Source: JACRAV01 sp964571235 (GTDB lineage Bacteria > Zixibacteria > MSB-5A5 > GN15 > FEB-12). Taken from it: 64,000 nt of DNA. The notes below the pieces were generated by a model, which did no database searches, had not been told where the DNA came from, and worked only from the letters and a program-made list of their open reading frames with translations. The stretch covers positions 124,001-188,000 of the forward strand of contig CAZNAI010000003.1 in NCBI GenBank assembly GCA_964571235.1, written 5' to 3'. Both the position numbers and the translations under genes were made by a program. This document shows, in pieces, positions 33,704 to 41,448 of the stretch (the first letter of the stretch is position 1; each line of letters begins with the position of its first letter).

Positions 33704-33877
33704 TTAGTGTTCTTCTTCATCGAAGAATTCGTCGACCGATTCCTCATCGTAGTAGTCCTCGGCTTCTCCCCCTTCGATCCCGGAAGCCAGATTGGCGCAT
33801 TCGAGCGAACAATAATAGTCGGCTCCCTGTTTGATCGGCTTTCCCTGAATCTTTTCGTTGCACTGGGCGCAAAACAT
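33704..33877 (-). CDS. Small Cys4 zinc-ribbon protein with acidic tail
   Basis: This 57-residue protein starts with ATG at 33877, preceded by GAGGTGAG at good spacing, and ends in TAA at 33704. It begins MFCAQCNEKIQGKP and continues YYCSLECANLA, giving four cysteines in two pairs (3 and 6, 23 and 27) of a treble-clef or zinc-ribbon type. The C-terminal 20 residues are almost all acidic or aromatic (EDYYDEESVDEFFDEEEH). It resembles small MYND/TRASH-like metal-binding proteins, but I cannot name a family. A well-spaced promoter and a terminator flank it, so it is probably a real independent gene. Confidence 0.75.
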   Translation of the reverse strand: MFCAQCNEKIQGKPIKQGADYYCSLECANLASGIEGGEAEDYYDEESVDEFFDEEEH

Positions 33878-33974
33878 ACTCTCACCTCACTAATCGACTT
33901 CCGCAACCGACTGCTACATTTCAAGTTACACCCTACCGGGCCTTCGCGGCGAGACCTTTGCGGACTGGGCGACA

Positions 33975-34003
33975 ATCTTATACCTATATATGCCAGTTGT
34001 CAA
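33975..34003 (-). promoter_or_regulatory. Promoter of the zinc-ribbon gene
   Basis: On the minus strand TTGACA (34003-33998), a 17-bp spacer and TAAGAT (33980-33975). It predicts a leader of about 90 nt. Confidence 0.6.
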
Positions 34004-34137
34004 ACTTTTTTTTGACGTCAAAGGTTCCAACCATAGACGAATAGGTATATTCCTCTGCCAATCGACCGGCCCGATATTGCTCAGGCAGATCGGACATCGG
34101 TCGATCAATAGAATGCAACCGGGGTAATTCCCCCAAC

Positions 34138-35148
34138 ATGACGGGAGAGCAATTGAGCAACCAGCCGAAATACTGGGTAGACAATATCACACAAGCTGTT
34201 GGCAACACGCCGCTTGTCCGGCTTGCGCGCATGGCCGACGAGCGCGGCATAAAGGCCACAGTTCTGGTCAAACCCGAGTACCTCAATCCGACCGGATCAG
34301 TCAAAGACCGGATGGCGGTCTACATATTGGATCAGGCGATTCGTCGCGGCGAGCTGAAACCGGGGGGCACAATTGTCGAGGCGACCTCCGGCAACACCGG
34401 CGCGGCAGTGGCGATGTACGCCGCAGTGAACGGGTACAAGGCAATCCTGACAATTCCTGACAAAATGTCGCGCGAGAAAGTCGACACCCTCAAGGCATTT
34501 GGCGCCGATGTTCATATCTGCCCCACGGCGGTGCCGGCTGAATCGCCGCAGAGTTATTACGAAACCGGGCGTCGTATCGCCCGCGAAACGCCCAATTCGT
34601 TTTTCATCGGACAGTATTTCAACCTGGATAATATCGAGGCTCACTACAAACTAACCGGGCCGGAAATCTGGAATCAAACCGGTGGTAAGTTCGATGTTTT
34701 TGTCGGCGGAATCGGCACCGGCGGGACAGTCTCGGGAGTGGCGAAATATCTCAAGGAAAAGAATCCCAAAATCGAAGTCGTCACCGCCGATCCAATTGGT
34801 TCGGTCTATTACCAATATCACAAAGACAAAACAATGATCGAGCCGCACACCTATTTGGTCGAGGGAATCGGCGAAGACATGCTCTGCCCGACCATCGATT
34901 TTTCGGTAATCGACAAAGTCTTTCAAGTAAACGACGAACAGTGTTTCCATGCGGCTCGTGATCTGGCCCGCAAAGAAGGAATCTTAGCGGGTGGTTCTTC
35001 GGGTGCGGCGGTGCATGTCGCGCTTGAGTATGCCAAGACACTCTCGGCCGATAAGATTATGGTGGTGATTCTGCCGGATTCCGGCGCCAAATATATCAGC
35101 AAGCAGTTCAACGATGACTGGATGCGCGAGAAAGGGTTTATCCGATGA
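34138..35148 (+). CDS. Cystathionine beta-synthase-type PLP enzyme
   Basis: This 336-residue fold-type II PLP enzyme has the PLP lysine in NPTGSVKDRM (about residues 57-66), the substrate loop EATSGNTGAAVA and the phosphate-binding glycine loop GGIGTGGTVSG. The C-terminal EGIGEDMLCPTIDF segment is more like cystathionine beta-synthase than O-acetylserine sulfhydrylase; no CBS regulatory pair is present. It should condense homocysteine and serine to cystathionine, or make cysteine directly. The transsulfuration partner gene overlaps its stop by ATGA, which favours the reverse transsulfuration role. Confidence 0.85.
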   Translation: MTGEQLSNQPKYWVDNITQAVGNTPLVRLARMADERGIKATVLVKPEYLNPTGSVKDRMAVYILDQAIRRGELKPGGTIVEATSGNTGAAVAMYAAVNGYKAILTIPDKMSREKVDTLKAFGADVHICPTAVPAESPQSYYETGRRIARETPNSFFIGQYFNLDNIEAHYKLTGPEIWNQTGGKFDVFVGGIGTGGTVSGVAKYLKEKNPKIEVVTADPIGSVYYQYHKDKTMIEPHTYLVEGIGEDMLCPTIDFSVIDKVFQVNDEQCFHAARDLARKEGILAGGSSGAAVHVALEYAKTLSADKIMVVILPDSGAKYISKQFNDDWMREKGFIR

Positions 35149-36317
35149 GCGGCGATAAAATGAAATCAAAACGCTTTGAAACGCGGGCGATTCACACGGG
35201 CCAGGTCCCCGAGGACGGCACCCGGAGTGTGACCCCGGCGATCTACCCCAGCTCGACCTACCGTGTCCAGTACCCCGGCGACGAATCGGGGTATGTCTAT
35301 TCGCGCTGGTCAAACCCGACCCGCAAAGCGCTTGAAGAGACACTCGCATCGCTTGAAAACGGAACTCGCGGTTTGGCTTTCTCGTCGGGCTTGGCGGCGA
35401 TGCACGCGGTGCTGAATCTGCTCAAGCCGGGGGACCATGTGGTCGCCTGTGCCGATCTGTATGGCGGCACACGTCGCCAATTTGAGCGCGTCTGGCGAAA
35501 CTACCAAATTGACTTCAGCTATGTCAGCGGCTGTTCAGCTCGCGATTTTGAAGAAGCCATCAAGCCGAGTACCAAGTTGATCTGGATGGAGTCACCGACC
35601 AATCCGCTTTTGCACCTTATCGATATCGAAGCAGTCTCCCAAATAGCGCACAAGCGCGGAATTTTGGTCGCAGTCGACAACACCTTTGCCACGCCCTATA
35701 TCCAAAAGCCGCTGGACCTGGGCGCGGATATTGTCCACCACTCGGCCTCTAAGTATCTGGCGGGGCACTGCGATGTCATCGCCGGCGCACTTATGGTAAA
35801 GGACAAAGAACTTGGAGAACGGCTCTTCTTCAGCCAGTATGCGATCGGCGCACATCTCGGACCCTTTGAGAGTTGGTTGGTCTTAAGAGGCCTTAAGACC
35901 CTGCATCTGCGAATGGAACGGCATTCAACTAACGCGGTGAAGATCGCCGAATTTCTTGAGACAGTCGACGCCGTCGGAACTATTTATTTCCCCGGCCAGG
36001 ACGGCAAACCGGTGCCGAACAAAATGGCGATGCCGGGCGGGATGCTTTCATTTGAGTTGAAGGCCGATTTCGAAACAGTGAAGAAATTCGCGACTGCAAC
36101 TGAGCTATTCACTCTCGCTGAGTCACTGGGCGGAGTCGAATCGCTGATCAATCATCCGGCGGCGATGACCCACGCCTCTATTCCCAAAGAAATCCGCGAG
36201 CAGAACGGGATCACCGATTCACTGATACGCTTGTCGGTCGGAATTGAGCATATCGATGATCTGTTGATCGATCTGCGCCAGGCGTTTGAGAAGATTCGGG
36301 CGGCGGTGAGGGTCTAA
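35145..36317 (+). CDS. Cystathionine gamma-lyase/synthase family enzyme
   Basis: This is a 390-residue Cys/Met-metabolism PLP enzyme. Recognisable motifs are TRAIHTGQ near the start, YSRWSNPTRKALEE, FSSGLAAMHAVLNLL, VDNTFATPY and SASKYLAGHCDV, with the PLP lysine in SASK. The C-terminal SVGIEHIDDLLIDL is typical. With the upstream CBS-type enzyme, gamma-lyase activity (cystathionine to cysteine, 2-oxobutyrate and ammonia) is the likely role. Gamma-synthase cannot be excluded from sequence. The ATG overlaps the upstream stop, so the two are coupled. Confidence 0.87.
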   Translation: MSGDKMKSKRFETRAIHTGQVPEDGTRSVTPAIYPSSTYRVQYPGDESGYVYSRWSNPTRKALEETLASLENGTRGLAFSSGLAAMHAVLNLLKPGDHVVACADLYGGTRRQFERVWRNYQIDFSYVSGCSARDFEEAIKPSTKLIWMESPTNPLLHLIDIEAVSQIAHKRGILVAVDNTFATPYIQKPLDLGADIVHHSASKYLAGHCDVIAGALMVKDKELGERLFFSQYAIGAHLGPFESWLVLRGLKTLHLRMERHSTNAVKIAEFLETVDAVGTIYFPGQDGKPVPNKMAMPGGMLSFELKADFETVKKFATATELFTLAESLGGVESLINHPAAMTHASIPKEIREQNGITDSLIRLSVGIEHIDDLLIDLRQAFEKIRAAVRV

Positions 36318-36357
36318 TCGCTGGCCTGCCCTTCGGGTGGGCTACAGCAAGCAGGCT

Positions 36358-36410
36358 GTCGGGTTTCTTGTCCCGCACGCTTCGCGGCGCGACCGCGGAA
36401 CCCGACCTAC
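36358..36410 (-). repeat. REP, GTAG type, overlapping a stop codon
   Basis: On the minus strand the GTAG is 36410-36407, followed by arm GTCGGGTTC and partner AAACCCGAC with a long structured loop. The TAG of the GTAG is the stop codon of the dehydrogenase gene. Confidence 0.7.
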
Positions 36411-37255
36411 TGAAGAGATTTGTAGACGACTGCCAAGTCTTGCCCTCCAAACCCTCTCTTGATCGCTTCCGCGAACGCCTTACGTGCGGCGGTAGCCATG
36501 GTATCAGATACGCCCAAGTGCACGGCCAGTTCGTGCAGATACGTCAAATCTTTATGGATAGTCGCGGCGGCAAAGGTCGGCGCGAAATTCTCAGTCAAAA
36601 TGGCCTCGCGTTTGGCGTTCATCACGGCCGAATTCCCTGCCCCCGCCGATAGAATCTCAAGGGCCTTTTCTTTCGATATTCCGCTTTTTTCCGCCAGCAC
36701 TGTCGCCTCGGCTATTGATGTCATGAATGCGCCCAACAGAACGTTGTTGATGAGCTTCATCTTTGTCGCGGCGCCTATTTGCGGAAAGTAGAATTGCTTT
36801 GATGAAATTTGCTCTATGACCGGTAGCACTGTTGTGTAAGCCCGCTCATCGCCGCTGATTAGTGCGACGAGATTGCCGGAAAGCGCCGGGGCTACACTAC
36901 CAAGTACTGGCGTTTCAAGATACCGACCACCTTTGTCGGCTATCAGTTTGTGAAAGCCGCCAACTTTGGCGAAATGGTTGGTGGTGATATCACAGATGAT
37001 TTTGCCTTGCAAGTCAATTGAACAAATTCCTCCCGGCCCCGACAAAACAGATTCAACTGCCGGGGAATCGAATAGGCAGAGAAAGACAACATGAACTCCG
37101 GAGGCGACCTCTGTAGGAGATTTGGCGAGTGCGGCATTGAGACCATCGGCTTTGGAAACGGTCCTGTTCCACACCACCAGCTCGTGCCCTTGCAATATAA
37201 GGCGCGTCGCAATAGCACGCCCCAGCGAGCCAAGTCCAATAAAGCCAATCTTCAT
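36407..37255 (-). CDS. Beta-hydroxyacid dehydrogenase (3-hydroxyisobutyrate dehydrogenase/glyoxylate reductase family)
   Basis: This protein is 282 residues from the ATG at 37255, where the Rossmann motif begins (MKIGFIGLGSLGRAIATRL). The VVWNRTVSKADGL loop suggests NADP(H). Other signatures are DITTNHFAK, LETPVLGSVAPALSGNLVAL (substrate loop) and GAATKMKLINNVLLG with the catalytic Lys. Members reduce or oxidise beta-hydroxyacids such as tartronate semialdehyde or succinic semialdehyde. It is downstream of bshB1 by 14 bp, so the two are probably co-transcribed. The stop codon lies within a REP. Confidence 0.87.
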   Translation of the reverse strand: MKIGFIGLGSLGRAIATRLILQGHELVVWNRTVSKADGLNAALAKSPTEVASGVHVVFLCLFDSPAVESVLSGPGGICSIDLQGKIICDITTNHFAKVGGFHKLIADKGGRYLETPVLGSVAPALSGNLVALISGDERAYTTVLPVIEQISSKQFYFPQIGAATKMKLINNVLLGAFMTSIAEATVLAEKSGISKEKALEILSAGAGNSAVMNAKREAILTENFAPTFAAATIHKDLTYLHELAVHLGVSDTMATAARKAFAEAIKRGFGGQDLAVVYKSLQ

Positions 37256-37269
37256 ATGTGTGTGAGGAA

Positions 37270-38001
37270 TCAGGTCTTGTTCGGGTCCTGCTCGTCGACC
37301 AGCATCATCACATCTTTGACCAGCACCGGCTCGACTGCGTAGAATCCCTGACCGTATTTGCATCGCGCCTGTAATCCAAATGCCCGAGCCATCGCCGAGA
37401 GATTCTCGATATAATCGCGCGATTTTTCGGGATTCAAAAATTGCGACTTGTGCGCCGACAGCGCGGCGATCCAGCCCTCGAAGTGTGGTGTGATATCGAC
37501 CACAAAGTTCGGATATACTTGCGGCGGCAGAAAGTAATGGAAGATTCGGGTGACCAGATGCGGTTCACCGGGGACCTCGATCTTTTTAAGTGCCGCCAGA
37601 TTCGCGGCATTGAGCGCGATGACTCCCGAAGCAACATGGTCGGGGTGCGACTGTCGGCGGCCGTGGCCGACATGCGGATACGGCGCTAAGATGATTTTGG
37701 GCCGAGTGGCGCGAATGACCTTGGCTAGCTCAAGTCGCTTGTCGTATGAATCCTCAAGCTTGGTATCTCCCCAGTCAAAGCGATGAACGATTTCAACCCC
37801 CAAAATGGCCGCCGCATCTTCAACTTCGCGAGCGCGGATCTCCGGAGTGCCGCCGGTGCCCATTTCGCCTTGTGTCAAAATGACAATGCCGCAACGATAC
37901 CCGCGCTTGGCCAAGTCGATCAAAACGCCGCCGGTACCGACCTCGATATCATCGGGGTGAGCGCCGATTGAAAGAAGATCAAATGGACGGTCAGGTGTCA
38001 T
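37270..38001 (-). CDS. bshB1: Bacillithiol biosynthesis deacetylase BshB1
   Basis: This 243-residue PIG-L-fold zinc enzyme has the metal motif AHPDD (residues 14-18), DLLSIGAHPDDIEVGTGG at the start, LTQGEMGTGGTPEIRAREVE and SHPDHVASG (second metal His). This set is characteristic of BshB1, which deacetylates N-acetylglucosaminyl-malate on the way to bacillithiol. No bshA or bshC is in the window. The ATG follows AAGGAAATGGC. Proximity to a cysteine-making gene pair fits thiol metabolism. Confidence 0.9.
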   Translation of the reverse strand: MTPDRPFDLLSIGAHPDDIEVGTGGVLIDLAKRGYRCGIVILTQGEMGTGGTPEIRAREVEDAAAILGVEIVHRFDWGDTKLEDSYDKRLELAKVIRATRPKIILAPYPHVGHGRRQSHPDHVASGVIALNAANLAALKKIEVPGEPHLVTRIFHYFLPPQVYPNFVVDITPHFEGWIAALSAHKSQFLNPEKSRDYIENLSAMARAFGLQARCKYGQGFYAVEPVLVKDVMMLVDEQDPNKT

Positions 38002-38021
38002 GCCATTTCCTTGCCGTTTGC

Positions 38022-38051
38022 AAAAAAGCCCGGAAGATTACTCTCCCGGGC
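38022..38051 (-). terminator. Rho-independent terminator of the esterase lipoprotein gene
   Basis: On the minus strand a GCCCGG/CCGGGC stem (38046-38051 and 38028-38033) is followed by six T (38027-38022). It lies 20 bp beyond the esterase stop and before bshB1. Confidence 0.75.
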
Positions 38052-38070
38052 TTTTCTTTTGTGAATTGCT

Positions 38071-39363
38071 TTAGTGACCGAAGTTGTCCGAATGGAACTT
38101 GAGCCACTTGCGAAGAATGTCATATATATAGGCCGAAGAACCGTTCGGGCCGCCGTCGTATCCGCTGTATGGTTGTTCCGTGATCTGAGCGGTCAGACCT
38201 TTCCCTTTCAGATAATTTATCCAGGACTGTGTCATCGGGTAGTAATTGTACGGAGACGATGACGAGGTCGAGAAGAACATATTCACGCCGGCCAGCGGAG
38301 TCCCGCCCGCCTCTACATAGAGTGAATCGACATTGTTCCGCATCCAAAGTCCCCACATGGGCGCGTACAAGTCACCCGGCAGATTGGGTGCGTGAGCAGA
38401 GTCGATATAGAATGGGAAGCAGGGATCGAACGACTGATGGAGCTTCATGCCAACTACCAGCCCGGTGTTGAGCGTCTGTGTGTCGGTCACTGAGAATGTG
38501 GAATTCAGAGTGATGCGCACTATTGAATCGCCACTGGAAACGGCCGGTACATACGAGAAACTGACGGCGGTATCGAAAGGCGAAAAGGCAAAAGCTCCTC
38601 CCAGCATGATCAGCGAGAGCGGCGAGGCGCCAAGGCTATCGAACTTGATCGAAGAGCGGGCCGGTTTGCGATGCAGATACTGCTCAGCCATTGCCGTCTT
38701 AAATACCGGAATCAAGCCCGATGCGGCGTCGTCACCGTCAAAATCCAGTGGGCCGTCAGTGACCGAAACCGAACTGTAGACGCCCGGATGCTTAAGCAGG
38801 GCGCGAAATACGCCATACGATCCGGTCCCCACACCGCCGATGCCGCGCTTGGATGTCGAGTTGATTGTGGCCGGGACGCTGGCCTGTATATACGCCGGGA
38901 GTCCGGAGTCGCCGGGTGCGGCGATAATGCCGTCGTAGTACCCGGCCGGAGCGCTGTTACCATACCAGTACCCACCAAAGACCTGATCATTCCCGACGCA
39001 GTGAACTACCATCGGCTGAATCTCACCGGTGGTTATCATCTCCTGAAGAAGGTCGTAGAGTCCGTGATTGAAATAGAAGAACTTGTCCTCGCCCTCGGGG
39101 GTCAAGAGTACCAGCGATGGCACCGGCTGGTTTCCGTACGGGGGAACAGCAACCTTTGGAATATACATTGCGCCAAGCAGGAGTTGCGACTCATTGCGGA
39201 TCTGCAACGCCAGAAGAGTGTCAAAGACGTGGTCGGCTTTCGGGAAATTCTGCCATAGCTCGATATTCGTGGCCTCGGGCAGATTGGTCCCCCGATCGGA
39301 ACATCCGACTCCGATCAAGAGCACTCCCAAGATCAATCCAAAAAGTATGTATCGCTTTCTCAT
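38071..39363 (-). CDS. Secreted esterase-like lipoprotein (alpha/beta hydrolase, esterase D type)
   Basis: This 430-residue protein has a lipobox signal (GVLLIGVGC, Cys at about 21). The body resembles the PF00756 esterase family: a strand-rich start (LLLGAMYIPKV), then GIGGVGTGSYGVFRALLKHP, whose G-x-G-x-x-S/T pattern marks the nucleophile elbow (here GVGTGSYG), and a C-terminal His region near the last 40 residues. The nucleophile is uncertain because the classic GHSMGG becomes GVGTGSYG. It is probably anchored in the outer membrane and acts on extracellular esters. It follows the FadL-like porin gene in the same operon (12 bp gap). Confidence 0.72.
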   Translation of the reverse strand: MRKRYILFGLILGVLLIGVGCSDRGTNLPEATNIELWQNFPKADHVFDTLLALQIRNESQLLLGAMYIPKVAVPPYGNQPVPSLVLLTPEGEDKFFYFNHGLYDLLQEMITTGEIQPMVVHCVGNDQVFGGYWYGNSAPAGYYDGIIAAPGDSGLPAYIQASVPATINSTSKRGIGGVGTGSYGVFRALLKHPGVYSSVSVTDGPLDFDGDDAASGLIPVFKTAMAEQYLHRKPARSSIKFDSLGASPLSLIMLGGAFAFSPFDTAVSFSYVPAVSSGDSIVRITLNSTFSVTDTQTLNTGLVVGMKLHQSFDPCFPFYIDSAHAPNLPGDLYAPMWGLWMRNNVDSLYVEAGGTPLAGVNMFFSTSSSSPYNYYPMTQSWINYLKGKGLTAQITEQPYSGYDGGPNGSSAYIYDILRKWLKFHSDNFGH

Positions 39364-39375
39364 TATCGTGCTCTC

Positions 39376-40854
39376 CTAGAATCGGTAATCGAATGAAAGA
39401 GTAGTTTGGATCGTTTCGGCTTTGTAGTCGCCGGGGAAACTATCGGCGATACCGTCGGTATTGAGGTCATAAAACCCGCTGACGCCCAGATCCGGATAGT
39501 GGCGGTAGCTGAGGACCATCGAACAGTTGAATCGCGGCGACGCATGCAGGATCGCGCCGGCGTTGAGCCCAAGCTTGTTGCCGGTATCGAAAAATTGCGG
39601 TGTATTTGACGTGTTGTCCGGATCGGCCGACTGATCCATCGAGCCGCCGGCCAAGAGCGATAACTTCGGAATCCAATCATACTTAAGACCTAACGCCACT
39701 TTACCGGCCGATTTCCATTCTGTCGGACGAACGGTGGAGGCGGTCAAAAATGACGCAATCTCCTGGCCGGTTCCGCCAACCGGGAAACCGGAGGCATTGG
39801 TGTAATCAAACTGGAGACCTTCAAATTTCGACCACAACATCAGTTCAGCGTCGGCGGCCACAAGGAGCTTTTCGGTAAGCTTGTACGAGGCCGCGACAGC
39901 GAATGAAGCCGGGAGTTTGAGCTTGGTTTCGAAGTCGGAGAGCATTTTCACCGACGCACCGCTGGTAAACAGGTATTCCGGAGAACCGGGTGTGTATCCG
40001 CGCGAGGTCGCTTCGGTCAAGTTGCGAGGCAGGAGAAAATTGAGATTGGCAGTACCTTTGATCGTGATATCGAAAGGCACGGCGGCGGTAAGCGCCAGAG
40101 CGCCTTTGCTGTGTTTGTACAAAAGGCCGGCGCGAACGCCAAATCCCCAGCCATTACCGTCGGCCGCCACAAACTGCGGAATATGCTCAAAGGGACGGAA
40201 ATTCAGCTCGGGAATTGGATTGTCCCGCAAAACGACATCGCTGTAGTTCAGATCGGCTCGCAGAAGCTGTACCCCGATACCGTAGCCGAACTTCTGGTTC
40301 GCCGAACTTTTCGCGGCGGTCAGTTGAAAGGCGACGACATCTAAGTTGTTCTTGAATTGAGTGGTAGGATACAGGCCGGAAGCAGAATCATTGTACGCTT
40401 CCAACGGCCGAAACAACTGCCAACTCACGTTGGCATCGAATGGTTGATAGGCCGACAGACCAATCACCACCTCGCTGTTGCCGAACGGAAGCTTGGTCAC
40501 CAGACCCGATCCGGGAGTGTAATAGACTTGGTGAAAATTATTGATCGAGAATCCGTTGAGCATCCCCGTCTGGTACACATTCCCGTCGCCGTCGGTGTAC
40601 TTGTAGTCGGGCCTGACCTGATTTCGATTTTGCGTAAACGAAGCGTAAGCGCCCAGCGAGTTGTCCTGCTGGAAAGCCAAACCGGCCGGATTATAATAAG
40701 CGGCGGTCCAGTCGTCGGCTATCGAACGAAACGCTCCTCCCATTGCCTGGGCCGAGGTTCCTACGGCGGTGTTTTCAAAGCCGCTGGCCGCCACCCGAGG
40801 GGAGACCAAAGCCAGTCCAAGCAGTGCACCTACCGCGATTTTGACAATCCCCAT
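39376..40854 (-). CDS. FadL/TodX-family outer-membrane transport protein (OmpP1)
   Basis: This protein is 492 residues from the ATG at 40854; GGAG lies 6 bp upstream and the signal peptide begins MGIVKIAVGALLGLALV. The mature N-terminus ASGFENTAVGTSAQAMGGAF and AYYNPAGLAF are the hallmark of the FadL family, whose N-terminal hatch plugs a 14-strand barrel. Such proteins import long-chain fatty acids or other hydrophobic compounds. The downstream esterase lipoprotein may release the imported acids, which is inference. The barrel ends in an aromatic residue (DYRF). Confidence 0.87.
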   Translation of the reverse strand: MGIVKIAVGALLGLALVSPRVAASGFENTAVGTSAQAMGGAFRSIADDWTAAYYNPAGLAFQQDNSLGAYASFTQNRNQVRPDYKYTDGDGNVYQTGMLNGFSINNFHQVYYTPGSGLVTKLPFGNSEVVIGLSAYQPFDANVSWQLFRPLEAYNDSASGLYPTTQFKNNLDVVAFQLTAAKSSANQKFGYGIGVQLLRADLNYSDVVLRDNPIPELNFRPFEHIPQFVAADGNGWGFGVRAGLLYKHSKGALALTAAVPFDITIKGTANLNFLLPRNLTEATSRGYTPGSPEYLFTSGASVKMLSDFETKLKLPASFAVAASYKLTEKLLVAADAELMLWSKFEGLQFDYTNASGFPVGGTGQEIASFLTASTVRPTEWKSAGKVALGLKYDWIPKLSLLAGGSMDQSADPDNTSNTPQFFDTGNKLGLNAGAILHASPRFNCSMVLSYRHYPDLGVSGFYDLNTDGIADSFPGDYKAETIQTTLSFDYRF

Positions 40855-41286
40855 CACGTACTCCATCTCACACGTTTGTAAAAGTCGTTTTCCCTTCCTC
40901 TGCCGCGGAGCGATTGTTACTTGTGCCTTACGGCGACAACTACCCGACATCGGTTCCACAGCGCTGTCCTTCCAAAGACGTACATCGTCTTTCAGATACT
41001 CAAAAAAACAGGCCACGAAGTTACTTAATCAGTCAGGCAGTGTCAATAGCCGAAGATGTTGGGATTCAACGGCCGAGACCGAATCGGCCGAGGCGAGAAA
41101 CTGGAATCGAAAGTCCCCGATTAACTTAACTTACGTAAACTCCAAGCGACTGGTTCTTTTGGGGTTACGACCAGCAAGTCGCCTTCTTCAGCTCTTTACG
41201 ACCTTTTTTATTGCAAGACAAAGACCGAGCGATCAATCGAGCCAAGACGGAAATCGATTCCAAACCCCCGGGAAGTTTTTGACTTG

Positions 41287-41301
41287 GTGAGCGCTACTCA
41301 C
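41287..41301. promoter_or_regulatory. Inverted repeat, candidate enhancer-binding site
   Basis: GTGAG and CTCAC with a 5-bp spacer lie about 85 bp upstream of the sigma-54 -24 element, the usual distance for an activator site. The arms are short and the site is unproven. Confidence 0.35.
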
Positions 41302-41371
41302 ACTACTCTCAGCACATGTATCACACACTTAAGCCGTTAATCAGAAACACGTTGCGTAAATATGCGCTCAG

Positions 41372-41386
41372 TGGCACCGGCCTTGC
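41372..41386 (+). promoter_or_regulatory. Sigma-54 promoter of the exopolysaccharide export gene
   Basis: TGGCAC followed after 5 bp by TTGC, giving the diagnostic GG-N10-GC (GG at 41373-41374, GC at 41385-41386). A start near 41398 would leave a leader of about 50 nt before the ATG at 41449. Confidence 0.65.
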
Positions 41387-41448
41387 AATATCCCCCGTCG
41401 AGTGCGACAGGAAGTCGCGCCCTGAAAAGTCACTTTAGGAAGGTGCCC

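Larger units (their letters stand above)
40855..41448. other. Gene-free divergent regulatory region
   Basis: About 590 bp between the FadL-like operon and the exopolysaccharide export gene. It carries an inverted repeat GTGAG-N5-CTCAC (41287-41301) and a sigma-54 promoter (41372-41386). I find no convincing ORF or RNA gene. Confidence 0.55.

Noticed and set aside
34009..34018. TTGACGTCAA palindrome upstream of the zinc-ribbon promoter
   Set aside because: It is short and single; without further copies there is no basis to call it an operator.
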